Shown: positions 27,702-36,226 of the stretch, piece after piece
Position numbering within the stretch: the stretch's first letter is position 1
How the letters are laid out: each line of letters begins with the position of its first letter
Made by a program: the position numbers and the translations under genes
Assembly: GCF_004365655.1 (NCBI RefSeq)
Contig: NZ_SOEO01000001.1
Location: 124,001-188,000, forward strand
Source: Epilithonimonas xixisoli
GTDB lineage: Bacteria > Bacteroidota > Bacteroidia > Flavobacteriales > Weeksellaceae
DNA: 64,000 bases
Reading direction: 5' to 3'
The notes under the pieces: model-generated
Database searches by the model: none
What the model saw: only the letters and a program-made list of their open reading frames with translations
Told to the model about the DNA's origin: nothing

Positions 27702-28967
27702 TTAGAATTTCACATTGAAGATTTTCTCTTCGCCATTTCGTTTTACAGTCACTGGATGTTCTTCGCCAGCTTTTATTTTGGAGAGACAGTCCATATAAGA
27801 ATAGACTTCTTTCACTTCGCAAGTTCCTATTTTTGTAAGAACATCACCTTGCAGGATTCCTGCATTGGCGGCCGGTCTGTTATCGATAACGCCATCAATG
27901 CCCATCCCGTCTTTACTGTCAGCATAATTTGGCATAATTCCCAAGCTTACTTTATATTTCGGAACTGCTTTGGTTGCTACAACTTTGGTTTTTACAAACG
28001 GAATTTCTTTTTCATTTCCTAAAGCATTCGCTAAATCAAAAACATAATTTGCAATTACTGTTCCTCCAGAATAATTAATCTTGTCCGAATCATCAGTCGG
28101 TTTGTGATAATCGTTGTGCGTTCCTGTGAAAAGGAAAAGAACAGGAATGTCTTTCAAATAAAAAGAAGTATGGTCGCTTGGTCCAACACCAGATTCGTCC
28201 AAAGCGATATTAAATCCTTCCGGCTTATATTTTTTTACCAAGTCGGGTAGGATAGGAGAGGTTCCAACACCACCAACGGTTAAATCTTTTTTATCATTAA
28301 GTCTTCCAACCATATCCATATTGATCATAAAAACAGTATTCGGATAGGTGGTTTTGATAGTTTCTGCTAATTTCTTGGAACCCATCAATCCATCTTCTTC
28401 GCCTGAGAATAATGCGAAAACGTAATTTGCATTTTCCTTTGTTTTATTTTGAGAGAACATTCTTGCCAACTCCAAAACTGCTGCAGTTCCGGAGGCGTTA
28501 TCGTCTGCACCATTGTGGATTTGTCCAGCCGAATTTGCTAATGTAGAATTGTGATGTTCATTAAGTCCCAAATGGTCGTAATGCGCACCGATTACAATGG
28601 TTTTGTCAGCTTTGTTATCCAAAACTGCAATCACGTTTTTACCTTTTACAGGTGTAGATGTTTTATCGTCGTGTGGATTTAGTTTGACGCTGTATTCAAA
28701 ATTCTGGATGAATTCTTTTCCTTCATAAGGTTTCAATCCTAATTTTTTGAACTCGGCGGAAAGATAGTTTGCGGCTTTTGTCTCGCCTTCGGAACCTGTC
28801 AATCGGCCTTGCAATTCGTCAGAAGCTAAGTAATAGATGTGCTTTTTTAAATTGTTTTCATTGGCTTGTTCTAAACGAGAAGTTTTTTCCTGAGAAAAAT
28901 ATAATGCAGAAACTCCTATTAGAGAAAGTGTTGATAGTTTTTTTAAATAGGTTTTTGATAAAAACAT
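27702..28967 (-). CDS. M28-family zinc aminopeptidase with PDZ domain
   Basis: A 421-residue exported peptidase. A signal sequence (about residues 1-25, ending near ALYFSQ) is followed by a protease-associated stretch and the M28 domain. The metal ligands are in GAHYDHLG, ADDNASGTAA, SGEEDGLMGS (catalytic and metal Glu), NMDMVGRL and DYHKPTDD. A C-terminal PDZ domain (about residues 335-421; IDGVIDNRPAANAGILQGDV) probably binds the substrate end. There is no T9SS signal, so periplasmic location is inferred. It has its own -7 element (28990-28997). Confidence 0.92.
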   Translation of the reverse strand: MFLSKTYLKKLSTLSLIGVSALYFSQEKTSRLEQANENNLKKHIYYLASDELQGRLTGSEGETKAANYLSAEFKKLGLKPYEGKEFIQNFEYSVKLNPHDDKTSTPVKGKNVIAVLDNKADKTIVIGAHYDHLGLNEHHNSTLANSAGQIHNGADDNASGTAAVLELARMFSQNKTKENANYVFALFSGEEDGLMGSKKLAETIKTTYPNTVFMINMDMVGRLNDKKDLTVGGVGTSPILPDLVKKYKPEGFNIALDESGVGPSDHTSFYLKDIPVLFLFTGTHNDYHKPTDDSDKINYSGGTVIANYVFDLANALGNEKEIPFVKTKVVATKAVPKYKVSLGIMPNYADSKDGMGIDGVIDNRPAANAGILQGDVLTKIGTCEVKEVYSYMDCLSKIKAGEEHPVTVKRNGEEKIFNVKF

Positions 28968-28989
28968 ATAGTCTAATTTTTATTAAGAA

Positions 28990-28997
28990 CAAATATA
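28990..28997 (-). promoter_or_regulatory. -7 element of the PDZ-M28 peptidase gene
   Basis: TATATTTG on the minus strand, 22 bases before the ATG, matching TAnnTTTG. Confidence 0.45.
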
Positions 28998-29038
28998 AAC
29001 TTTTTCGTGCTATTTCATCTTCCAATATTTATCATAAA

Positions 29039-29064
29039 AAATCCTAAGAATTATCTTAGGATTT
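29039..29064 (-). terminator. Terminator of the T9SS M28 peptidase gene
   Basis: AAATCCTAAGA / TCTTAGGATTT stem with a four-base loop; on the minus strand a T-rich run follows. Confidence 0.8.
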
Positions 29065-29087
29065 GTATTGTTAATATCGATATTAAT

Positions 29088-30266
29088 TTATTCAATAATA
29101 ATCTTTTTGGTTACTTTTTCATTGTCTATGATGATAGTTCCGAGATAAACGCCAGGCTTCAAATTAGAAATATCTATCTGATTGGTATTCTGTTTTGTTA
29201 TGATAATCTGACTTCCACTCATATCGGTCAATTCAAATGTAAAATGTTTTGAGGCATTATCCATTTTCAAATTTAAAACACGCTTTGCTGGATTAGGATA
29301 AAACTGCACAGACTCCAACGTTTTTGAAGTCTCGTCCACAGCTAAAGTCGTTTTAGAAGCCACGGAAAAATGTTGGATTGCTCCAACTGCCGCTGTGCCT
29401 ACGTTTTTCACATAAACGGGATCCATATTTATCAAAAGGTCATTTGCTGTGTGGACATAAGGATTGTTGTAGCCACCTTCATATTCAAAATAGCCCGTGA
29501 TGATCTCTCCATTTTGCTGAAAAGGAACATAGTCTGTATTCTCTGCCGGATCAAAATCAACAGCTAATGTTGAGTACAGCGTGGTGCAATTTGCCAATTC
29601 CTGAACCGCAATTGCCGCCGCTGCATTATTGCTCGATGGGGAACTTTGGTCTTTGTCGTGATAAAGTTTGTTGTTGGTTCTGTTTTTCAGTCCACCAACT
29701 TGATCCAGATTCACAACTACCTTGATGTCCATCTTCGGAGAGGTTCCGTTCACGACCTGTGACACATATCTGGAGCTTCCCAAAAGTCCTTGTTCCTCAC
29801 CAGAAAAATGGATGAACTTGATAGAATAATCTGTTGGAACATCTTTCAAAATTCTTGCGATTTCCAAAATGATAGACGTTCCGCTTCCGTTGTCATTAGT
29901 CCCAGGACCATTGATGGAATCGAAATGCCCACATACAATCACAAATTTATTAGGGTAAAGCGTTCCCGTTTTCGTTACGATCAGATTTTTGGAAGAAAGA
30001 TTGTTTGCTGTCCAGGAGTGTTCCTGGAAATTTGCAGTGGTGTAACCAAGAGCTGTGTATTTGTTCTTAAGCCAATTGAAGGCATTTGTGTTTTGCGTTG
30101 TTCCAGTTCTCTTCACACCGAGGTTTTCAAACTCTTGCAAATACGTATTAATGTTGGTTTGAGAAACTTGATCGGCTCTATCTTTATAAGCCTGAATAAA
30201 ATTCTGGGCATCTACAAATTGAAGAGACGTCAATAAAATTAGTGAACTAATATATTTTTTGAACAT
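29088..30266 (-). CDS. Secreted M28-family aminopeptidase with T9SS sorting signal
   Basis: A 392-residue peptidase. The start at 30266 gives signal peptide MFKKYISSLILLTSLQFVDA; an upstream start at 30287 only lengthens it. Metal ligands of the M28 fold are in CGHFDSINGPG, NDNGSGTSI, FSGEEQGLLGSS, NLDQVGG and YVHTANDL. After residue about 310 comes a type A T9SS C-terminal domain (VQFYPNPAKRVLNLK; ISNLKPGVYLGTI; VTKKIIIE), so it should be exported across the outer membrane. It is adjacent to the PDZ-type M28 gene, but the two are quite different in sequence and end. Confidence 0.92.
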   Translation of the reverse strand: MFKKYISSLILLTSLQFVDAQNFIQAYKDRADQVSQTNINTYLQEFENLGVKRTGTTQNTNAFNWLKNKYTALGYTTANFQEHSWTANNLSSKNLIVTKTGTLYPNKFVIVCGHFDSINGPGTNDNGSGTSIILEIARILKDVPTDYSIKFIHFSGEEQGLLGSSRYVSQVVNGTSPKMDIKVVVNLDQVGGLKNRTNNKLYHDKDQSSPSSNNAAAAIAVQELANCTTLYSTLAVDFDPAENTDYVPFQQNGEIITGYFEYEGGYNNPYVHTANDLLINMDPVYVKNVGTAAVGAIQHFSVASKTTLAVDETSKTLESVQFYPNPAKRVLNLKMDNASKHFTFELTDMSGSQIIITKQNTNQIDISNLKPGVYLGTIIIDNEKVTKKIIIE

Positions 30267-30294
30267 TATTTTGATTAATTTCAGCAAAAATAAA

Positions 30295-30322
30295 AAAATC
30301 CCGAGATATTTCTCAGGATTTT
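30295..30322 (-). terminator. Terminator of the rpmI-rplT transcript
   Basis: AAAATCCCGAGA / TCTCAGGATTTT stem with one mismatch. On the minus strand it is followed by TTTTTTTA, about 25 bases after the rplT stop. Confidence 0.75.
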
Positions 30323-30345
30323 ATATTGATAACAAAGATTTGTAA

Positions 30346-30690
30346 TTATTTTACTTGATCTACAACAGCTTTGAAAGCTTCTGGATGATTCATTGCAAGA
30401 TCTGCAAGAACTTTTCTATTTAGCTCGATGTTGTTTTTCTTAAGAGCTCCCATAAACTGAGAGTAAGATAATCCGTGCTCTCTAGCACCCGCGTTGATAC
30501 GAGTTACCCAAAGGCTTCTGAAACTTCTTTTCTTTTCTTTTCTACCGCGGTAAGCATATTGCATTGCTTTTTCAACGGCATTTTTAGCTACAGTCCAAAC
30601 ATTTTTTCTTCTACCGAAAAAACCTTTAGCCTGTTTCATTACTTTTTTTCTACGCGCTCTAGACGCTACAGAATTTACTGATCTTGGCAT
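30346..30690 (-). CDS. rplT: 50S ribosomal protein L20
   Basis: A 114-residue L20, which binds 23S rRNA early in large-subunit assembly. The very basic N-terminal helix ([20 protein letters not shown]), the [20 protein letters not shown] region and [19 protein letters not shown] are typical. In many bacteria L20 also represses its own operon (infC-rpmI-rplT). Here 177 bases separate it from rpmI, longer than usual, leaving room for a leader structure. Gene order thrS-infC-rpmI-rplT is classical. Confidence 0.97.
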   Translation of the reverse strand: MPRSVNSVASRARRKKVMKQAKGFFGRRKNVWTVAKNAVEKAMQYAYRGRKEKKRSFRSLWVTRINAGAREHGLSYSQFMGALKKNNIELNRKVLADLAMNHPEAFKAVVDQVK

Positions 30691-30867
30691 AATTTAAATT
30701 GTTTTTTTGAAATGTGCGGAATCGAAAATAATTGATAAATGATAATTGATGAATGATATTTTTCCCCAATTCTCAAACTCTCAAATCCTCATTCTCTTAG
30801 TTGCTCCATTTCAGGGTTAATTGTTGAATTTTTTTGAATTCTTATAAACCGAAATGATTTATAAAAA

Positions 30868-31065
30868 CTACTTTAACGCTAATTGACGTAGAACGCTTTT
30901 CTTGTCCACTTCTGCAACGTAAGAAGTTTGCGTCAGATTTCTCTTTTGCTTAGTTTCTTTCTTTGTCAAGATGTGGCTTTTGAAAGCACCTTTTCTTTTG
31001 ATCTTTCCGGTTCCGGTAAGAGCAAAACGCTTTTTAGCACCTGATTTCGTTTTTAATTTTGGCAT
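30868..31065 (-). CDS. rpmI: 50S ribosomal protein L35
   Basis: A 65-residue L35 starting [20 protein letters not shown], with the usual [20 protein letters not shown] core. Length and basic composition are normal. It is preceded by a terminator-like hairpin (31208-31235) and by a possible promoter of its own (31138-31145), so it may be expressed separately from infC. Confidence 0.97.
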   Translation of the reverse strand: MPKLKTKSGAKKRFALTGTGKIKRKGAFKSHILTKKETKQKRNLTQTSYVAEVDKKSVLRQLALK

Positions 31066-31137
31066 TGTTTTGCTTTTTATGTTTTGTTATCAATATCTAT
31101 TTTAATATTCCTAAACGTAATTAAGAATAATAGTTTG

Positions 31138-31145
31138 CAAAACTA
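31138..31145 (-). promoter_or_regulatory. Possible -7 element of rpmI-rplT
   Basis: TAGTTTTG on the minus strand (TAnnTTTG) followed by CAAAC, 72 bases before the rpmI ATG and downstream of the hairpin that follows infC. No -33 TTG is visible. Confidence 0.4.
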
Positions 31146-31207
31146 CAAAAAAATTCTGAAACTGTGGCTGTAAAATCTGTGTTTGATTTGATTAATTCAA
31201 AATACAA

Positions 31208-31235
31208 AAAACCTCAAAAACGAATTTGAGGTTTT
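31208..31235 (-). terminator. Terminator or attenuator between infC and rpmI
   Basis: AAAACCTCAAA / TTTGAGGTTTT stem, 11 base pairs with a six-base loop. On the minus strand it is followed by a T run. It lies about 25 bases after the infC stop, inside an operon that is usually continuous, so partial termination is likely. Confidence 0.75.
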
Positions 31236-31260
31236 ATATAGAAATCGAATTATATCAATA

Positions 31261-31791
31261 TTATTTTGCAGGCTTCTTAGGGCTCATCATCATAATCATT
31301 CTTTTTCCTTCTAGCTTAGGAAGCTGATCTACTTTCCCAACATGCTCAAGATCTTGGGCAAGTTTCAAAAGAAGAATTTCTCCTTGGTCTTTGAAAATGA
31401 TAGAACGTCCTTTGAAGAAAACGTAAGTTTTCAATTTAGAACCTTCTTCCAAGAATTTTTCAGCGTGCTTTTTCTTGAAGTCATAATCGTGATCATCTGT
31501 CTGAGGACCAAATCTGATCTCTTTTACAACTACTTTTACTTGCTTCGCTTTTAGCTCTTTGGTTTTCTTCTTTTGCTCGTACAAGAATTTTTTATAATCC
31601 AAAATACGAGAAATGTAAGGCTCTGCTTTATCAGAAATTACCACAAGATCAAGCTCTTGCTCTCTTGCAATTTCTAAAGCTTTAGACAATGGATAAACTC
31701 CAGGTTCTACATTTTCTCCAACCAAACGAATTTCCCTTGCGCGGATTTTATCGTTGATTTGATGAAGGTCTTCTTGGACTGGACGTCTCAT
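31261..31791 (-). CDS. infC: Translation initiation factor IF-3
   Basis: IF-3 checks start-codon and initiator-tRNA pairing on the 30S subunit. Family blocks are [54 protein letters not shown] and [17 protein letters not shown]. Coordinates are from the first ATG (176 residues). However, the frame continues upstream for eleven codons of basic, IF-3-like sequence ([10 protein letters not shown]) to an ATA at 31824, with no ATG, GTG or TTG there. The true start is therefore probably ATA at 31824 (187 residues), as infC often uses rare start codons for self-regulation. It is downstream of thrS by 37-70 bases. Confidence 0.94.
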   Translation of the reverse strand: MRRPVQEDLHQINDKIRAREIRLVGENVEPGVYPLSKALEIAREQELDLVVISDKAEPYISRILDYKKFLYEQKKKTKELKAKQVKVVVKEIRFGPQTDDHDYDFKKKHAEKFLEEGSKLKTYVFFKGRSIIFKDQGEILLLKLAQDLEHVGKVDQLPKLEGKRMIMMMSPKKPAK

Positions 31792-31861
31792 CGGACCTCT
31801 GCTGTTGTTTCTTTTTAGTGCTATGGTTTTAAATTTTAAAATTAATAATTTGTTCTAAGGC

Positions 31862-33805
31862 TTATTGGTTTGCTCCCAATTCAAATGCTGGTTTTGCCTG
31901 CTCTTTGAAATAAGTAATGAAGTCTTCTACTTTCATTTCTCCCAAATCACCTTCGCCTCTTCTTCTTACAGAAATCGTACCGTTATTTTCCTCGTTCTCA
32001 CCTACGATAAGCATAAATGGTAACTTTTTCAATTCGGCATCACGGATTTTCTTTCCCGTTTTCTCGTTTCTGTCGTCAATCAATCCGCAAATATCGTGAA
32101 TTTCCAATGATTCTGAAACTTTTTTTGCATAATCTGAATATTTTTCACTGATCGGCAAAATAGTAAACTGCTCCGGACTCAACCAAAGTGGGAAATCTCC
32201 CGCTGTATTTTCTATCAAAATCGCAATGAAACGTTCCATAGAACCAAACGGCGCTCTGTGAATCATTACTGGTCTGTGCTTCTCGTTATCGCTTCCGTTG
32301 TACCAAAGGTCAAATCTTTCCGGCAAATTGTAATCTACCTGAATTGTTCCCAACTGCCAGCTTCTTCCCAACGCATCTTTTACCATAAAGTCAAGCTTCG
32401 GACCGTAGAAAGCGGCTTCACCATATTCAGTTACAGTTTTTAGACCTTTAGCTTTCGCCGCTGTTACAATGGCGTTTTCTGCTTTTTCCCAGTTCTCATC
32501 GGAACCGATATATTTGTCTCTGTTTTCTTTGTCTCTTAATGAAATTTGAGCCGTAAAATCAGCAAATCCAAGTGAACCGAAAACATAAAGTACAAGGTCA
32601 ATCACTTTTTCAAATTCCTGCAATAACTGGTCTGGCGTACAGAAAAGGTGCGCATCATCTTGAGTAAATCCACGAACTCTCGTCAAGCCGTGCAATTCTC
32701 CAGACTGCTCATATCTGTAAACTGTACCAAATTCAGCATAACGCTTTGGCAAATCTTTATAAGACCATTGTTGAGCCTTATAAATTTCGCAGTGGTGCGG
32801 GCAGTTCATTGGTTTTAATAAAAACTCTTCACCTTCATTAGGTGTTTTGATGGGTTGGAAACTATCCTCGCCATATTTTTCCCAGTGTCCTGAAGTGATG
32901 TATAATTCTTTCGCTCCAATGTGCGGAGAAATCACGAATTCATAACCTTGTTTTTTCTGAGCTTTGGAAAGGAATTCTTCTAATTTTTTTCTAAGCGCAG
33001 CTCCTTTTGGCAACCAAAGTGGAAGTCCGGCACCAACTTTTTCTGAAAATGCAAAAATTCCTAATTCTTTACCCAATTTTCTGTGGTCACGTCTTTTAGC
33101 TTCTTCAAGTCTTTCAAGATATTCTGTCAGTTCTTTTTGTTTAGGAAAAGAAATACCATAAACTCTTGTCAGCTGAGGATTTTTCTCATCGCCTCTCCAA
33201 TAAGCTCCGGCTGCATTCAATATTTTTACAGCTTTTACAATTCCTGTTGATGGGATGTGTCCACCTCTACAAAGGTCTGTGAAGTTATCGTGGGTCACAA
33301 AAGTAATTTCGCCATCGGGCAGATTTTCAATCAATTCTGTTTTGAAAGGATTGTCTGCGTATTCTTTTAGTGCGTCAGCTTTGGAAACTTCACGTAGGTT
33401 GAAAGTAGAATTTTTCTTAGCATTTTCTAAGATTTTCTTTTCCAGTTTTTCGAAGTCTTTTTCAGACAATGGTTCTCCTCCGAAATCTACATCATAATAG
33501 AATCCGTTAGCGATTGCAGGCCCAATTGTAAGCTTTGCATCAGGATAAAATTCCATAATTGCCTGAGCCAACAAGTGAGCAGAAGAATGCCAGAATGCTT
33601 TTTTACCCATATCGTCATTCCACGTCAAAAGTTGCACTGTAGAATCCTCCGTTATCGTGGTTTCTACTTCTGTCTGTTGTCCGTTTACGATGGCAGAAAT
33701 GGTGTTTCTTGCCAAACCGTCACTGATACTTTGCGCAACTTGAAGTGGCGTAACTGCTCCTTCATATTCTCTGATGCTACCATCAGGAAGTGTAATTTTT
33801 AGCAT
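31862..33805 (-). CDS. thrS: Threonyl-tRNA synthetase
   Basis: A 647-residue class II synthetase. The N-terminal TGS domain ([20 protein letters not shown]) is followed by the editing domain with [11 protein letters not shown] and the Cys/His site in [12 protein letters not shown]. The catalytic core has [10 protein letters not shown] (zinc ligands Cys and His), [20 protein letters not shown] (motif 2) and [11 protein letters not shown] (motif 3). The anticodon-binding domain follows ([17 protein letters not shown]). The length is standard. It heads the thrS-infC-rpmI-rplT group from a near-perfect promoter. Confidence 0.98.
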   Translation of the reverse strand: MLKITLPDGSIREYEGAVTPLQVAQSISDGLARNTISAIVNGQQTEVETTITEDSTVQLLTWNDDMGKKAFWHSSAHLLAQAIMEFYPDAKLTIGPAIANGFYYDVDFGGEPLSEKDFEKLEKKILENAKKNSTFNLREVSKADALKEYADNPFKTELIENLPDGEITFVTHDNFTDLCRGGHIPSTGIVKAVKILNAAGAYWRGDEKNPQLTRVYGISFPKQKELTEYLERLEEAKRRDHRKLGKELGIFAFSEKVGAGLPLWLPKGAALRKKLEEFLSKAQKKQGYEFVISPHIGAKELYITSGHWEKYGEDSFQPIKTPNEGEEFLLKPMNCPHHCEIYKAQQWSYKDLPKRYAEFGTVYRYEQSGELHGLTRVRGFTQDDAHLFCTPDQLLQEFEKVIDLVLYVFGSLGFADFTAQISLRDKENRDKYIGSDENWEKAENAIVTAAKAKGLKTVTEYGEAAFYGPKLDFMVKDALGRSWQLGTIQVDYNLPERFDLWYNGSDNEKHRPVMIHRAPFGSMERFIAILIENTAGDFPLWLSPEQFTILPISEKYSDYAKKVSESLEIHDICGLIDDRNEKTGKKIRDAELKKLPFMLIVGENEENNGTISVRRRGEGDLGEMKVEDFITYFKEQAKPAFELGANQ

Positions 33806-33828
33806 AATGGTTTAAAAAATAATGTGTG

Positions 33829-33858
33829 CAAATTTACGAAATTTCACTCATATCACAA
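33829..33858 (-). promoter_or_regulatory. Promoter of thrS-infC-rpmI-rplT
   Basis: On the minus strand: TTG (33858-33856), a spacer of exactly 19 bases, then TAAATTTG (33836-33829) followed by CAC. This matches the flavobacterial consensus fully and is the best promoter in the window. Confidence 0.75.
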
Positions 33859-33898
33859 TGTTGTATTTTTTGTGGAATCATTTCATTAAATCAAAAAA

Positions 33899-33924
33899 AA
33901 TAAGAGCCGAAAATCAGCTCTTAT
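33899..33924 (-). terminator. Terminator after the 165-residue stress-type protein gene
   Basis: ATAAGAGC / GCTCTTAT stem with a loop of about 9 bases. On the minus strand it is followed by a T run. Confidence 0.7.
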
Positions 33925-33959
33925 CATATTGATGTAAAATTAAATTAGAATATTCTGGA

Positions 33960-34457
33960 TTAATCTTTTTTACCAAGCGAATCCATCTTGTCCACCATTC
34001 CTTGTTCTGGCGTATTAGAAGGCGTTCTTTCATCTGTAAAGTAAAGATCATTTTTTGCCTTTGCAATGATTCTTGCTCTTTTACTTTCGGATATTGGATA
34101 TTCGTTTGGCGTGTCGGGATATTTGTCTGCAAGGTAAGTTCTTGTTTTTTCTTCCACATCTATCGCACCGTTGTCATCCAATATTTCTTTAGCCGCGTTG
34201 GCATCCTCTTCGGTTTCTGTATAAACGGAAATCGTGCTGCTGTCGATACTTGCATATTCGTAGCGATCTCTTTCTACCGTGTCTCTGTCAAATAGCCAAT
34301 CGAAAAAGCTGGCTTTTCTGTCTGTGTCGATTTTTTCGAGTGCTTCTACTTCGGATTTGGAAATGCTGTAATCATATAATCCAGCTTCTTCCAATTTTGT
34401 GATCACATTCCTGCTTTCTGCGTCGTTTGGGAAAATCCCAATAATAGTGTAAGACAT
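33960..34457 (-). CDS. Conserved small protein, paralogue 1 (general-stress-17M-like N-terminus)
   Basis: A 165-residue cytosolic-looking protein. The first 25 residues (SYTIIGIFPNDAESRNVITK) form the beta-alpha start seen in GsiB/17M-type stress domains, with a flip of conserved YDYSISKSE. A mid region (DWLFDRDTVERDRYEYASID) and a second beta-alpha unit (ISVYTETEEDANAAKEIL) follow, then SESKRARIIAKAKNDLYFT. It is very similar in layout to the gene at 34639-35136, upstream on the same strand. The two are tandem paralogues, each with its own terminator. Function is unknown; a stress role is only inferred from the domain resemblance. Confidence 0.75.
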   Translation of the reverse strand: MSYTIIGIFPNDAESRNVITKLEEAGLYDYSISKSEVEALEKIDTDRKASFFDWLFDRDTVERDRYEYASIDSSTISVYTETEEDANAAKEILDDNGAIDVEEKTRTYLADKYPDTPNEYPISESKRARIIAKAKNDLYFTDERTPSNTPEQGMVDKMDSLGKKD

Positions 34458-34566
34458 AATAATATTTTTTGGTGGTTAAACTTATTTGTATCAACCAAAC
34501 AAAAATTGTGGCAGAAAAGTAATTGGAAATGATTTTAACATATTTTATTATTCTAATAGATAAAAA

Positions 34567-34591
34567 AACCTTCCGAAAATATCGGAAGGTT
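34567..34591 (-). terminator. Terminator of paralogue 2
   Basis: AACCTTCCGA / TCGGAAGGTT perfect ten-base stem with a five-base loop, then TTTTTTT on the minus strand. Confidence 0.85.
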
Positions 34592-34638
34592 CACGTTAAC
34601 TCCTAAAAAAACATAATGGGTAATTATGACTAAAATTT

Positions 34639-35136
34639 TTAACTGATTTTAAAACCCAATCCATCGGGCTCATCAGCAATCCAATTTTCGTGGTGGTGAT
34701 GTCTTCTGCTATTGGTAAAGAATAGATTGTTTTTCGCTTTCGCAATGATTTTTGCATTTCGGCTTTCGGAAATCACGTATTCCCGATGAGCATTAGCATA
34801 ATTTTCAGTCATATAATCCTGAGTTGTTTCCTCTACATTCACAGCGCCATTGTTGTCCAGAATATCTCTCACGATGTGTGCGTCTTGCTCGGTTGGCAGA
34901 TGTACGGTGATCGTGTTGTGGTCTATACTTGCATATTCGAATCGGGCTTTTTCCAAATGATTGTCATCAAACAACCAATTCCAAAACCCATTTTTCTTCT
35001 CAATATCTACATTTTTAGTCATTTCTTTTTCAGAATGAGAAACACTATAATCGTAGTAACCAGCATTTTCTAATTTTAAAAGGACCTTGTCTGCTTCCGC
35101 CTGATTGCGGAAAAGCCCTACAACAATATAAGACAT
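34639..35136 (-). CDS. Conserved small protein, paralogue 2
   Basis: A 165-residue protein, the same length as its neighbour at 33960-34457. It shares SYIVVGLFRNQAEADKVLLK, YYDYSVSHSE, NWLFDDNHLEKARFEYASID, ITVHLPTEQDAHIVRDILDN, NGAVNVEE and SESRNAKIIAKAKNNLFFT. The start at 35136 matches the paralogue's MSY start; a start at 35175 adds an unlike tail. The C-terminus has a natural RRHHHHEN run absent from paralogue 1, so the tails have diverged while the core is kept. Function unknown. Confidence 0.75.
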   Translation of the reverse strand: MSYIVVGLFRNQAEADKVLLKLENAGYYDYSVSHSEKEMTKNVDIEKKNGFWNWLFDDNHLEKARFEYASIDHNTITVHLPTEQDAHIVRDILDNNGAVNVEETTQDYMTENYANAHREYVISESRNAKIIAKAKNNLFFTNSRRHHHHENWIADEPDGLGFKIS

Positions 35137-35238
35137 AGCTGTAATGTTTTTGATGAAACGAAATTTAAAGAACACATTCGGAATCGAATTTTTATCTTCG
35201 AATTCCTAATGTTAAATATACATTAAATTTATTAAATA

Positions 35239-35271
35239 AATAAGCCTTTCAAAAAAAATGAAAGGCTTATT
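35239..35271 (-). terminator. Terminator of the 59-codon gene
   Basis: AATAAGCCTTTCA / TGAAAGGCTTATT, a perfect 13-base stem with a seven-base A loop. It lies 20 bases after the small gene's stop on the minus strand. Confidence 0.75.
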
Positions 35272-35290
35272 GAATTTTCTGCAAAAAAAT

Positions 35291-35470
35291 CTACTTTTCT
35301 GTGTTGTCTGTTTTTCCATCTTTGTTCACGTTGGAACTTTTGTCGATGTCTTTTTTATCGATGTCAGGCGGATTTTTTTTATCCGAAGCTGCTGGAATGT
35401 TTTTGAAATCTTCGGTCTGTTTTTTCTGCTCTGCAGAATTGTTGTTTTCTTGTTTTTTATCTGGATTCAT
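35291..35470 (-). CDS. Small hydrophilic protein (59 residues)
   Basis: A short gene read on the minus strand from ATG at 35470 to TAG at 35291. It starts MNPDKKQENNNSAEQKK and ends NVNKDGKTDNTEK. It has no hydrophobic segment, no Cys or Trp, and about half of it is Lys, Asp, Asn, Glu or Gln, with a repeated DIDKKDIDK. It looks intrinsically disordered. It starts 11 bases after the stop of the DUF4230 gene and is followed by a strong terminator, which supports it as the last gene of a two-gene transcript. No function is assigned. Confidence 0.6.
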   Translation of the reverse strand: MNPDKKQENNNSAEQKKQTEDFKNIPAASDKKNPPDIDKKDIDKSSNVNKDGKTDNTEK

Positions 35471-35481
35471 AACAACTGTAT

Positions 35482-36093
35482 TTATAATTCATTTGAAGGA
35501 AAAGTGTTGGTCTTATCTTCAATAGAATAATGCAAGGCTTTTGCCAAAACGAAAATATCGTTGAGATTCTCTTTCAACTGTTTTTGGCTCTGCTGTTTCA
35601 AACTAGCCTGATTCACACTTTTTGTCATATTTTTCTTAGCAGATTCCATCACGCCGTTGATTTCTTTTTGGGAAAACCGATTGATGGCGTAATCGTCCAT
35701 AAAGTGGATTTTCACATCTGGGAAAATTTTGATTTCAGGCTGAGGGATTTCTTGTAGAATCAATTTTTTATTAATTGTATCAACATCGATTTTCATCCGT
35801 TTCAAATCGTATGAAACTTGTGCTTTTGCAGTGGTGTAAAGAACCATTTCTCTCGGAAGAATGTCAAACCCTGCAACTGTAGCCGCAGAACTTTTGTGAG
35901 TCTGAAAGCTGGAGAAATCTTGTTCCAAAACCACCATTTTGTTCATCTTCTGGATTTGATTTGTAATCAGATAATAATCTTGATTTACCAAAGCGCCATC
36001 TTCTTTTTTGTTGCAACTTCTCCAAGACAAGAATATGAAAACCGTCAAAATGATTCCGAAAAAGAAAGAAAGTAAACCTGTGTATTTTATCAT
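35482..36093 (-). CDS. DUF4230-type membrane-anchored protein
   Basis: A 203-residue protein with one N-terminal membrane helix (MIKYTGLLSFFFGIILTVFI, followed by FLSW) and a periplasmic domain resembling DUF4230: LITNQIQKMNKMVVLEQDFS, then YTTAKAQVSYDLKRMKIDVD, then LPQPEIKIFP-like text. The start at 36093 is preferred to 36114, as the extra seven residues precede the helix without benefit. Function of the family is unknown. It is followed directly by the 59-codon gene. Confidence 0.75.
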   Translation of the reverse strand: MIKYTGLLSFFFGIILTVFIFLSWRSCNKKEDGALVNQDYYLITNQIQKMNKMVVLEQDFSSFQTHKSSAATVAGFDILPREMVLYTTAKAQVSYDLKRMKIDVDTINKKLILQEIPQPEIKIFPDVKIHFMDDYAINRFSQKEINGVMESAKKNMTKSVNQASLKQQSQKQLKENLNDIFVLAKALHYSIEDKTNTFPSNEL

Positions 36094-36134
36094 TGATTTT
36101 GAATTTGTCAGCAATGTTTAAACGTGGAATCTTA

Positions 36135-36220
36135 TGCAGCCCCACTTGAGTGGAAATCCTTTTTTGTGGCTGGATAAGCCAAGGCAAAAAGATTGGGAAC
36201 GGAAGGCGGAATAGCTGCCC
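36135..36220 (-). repeat. Dispersed repeat, GGGCAGC...GGGGCTGCA family
   Basis: On the minus strand it begins GGGCAGCTATTCCGCCTTCC and ends AAGTGGGGCTGCA, with CAGCCACAAAAAAGGATTTC between. It is the same family as at 13575, 19949 and 63351, lying between two genes. Confidence 0.75.
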
Positions 36221-36226
36221 AAATTA

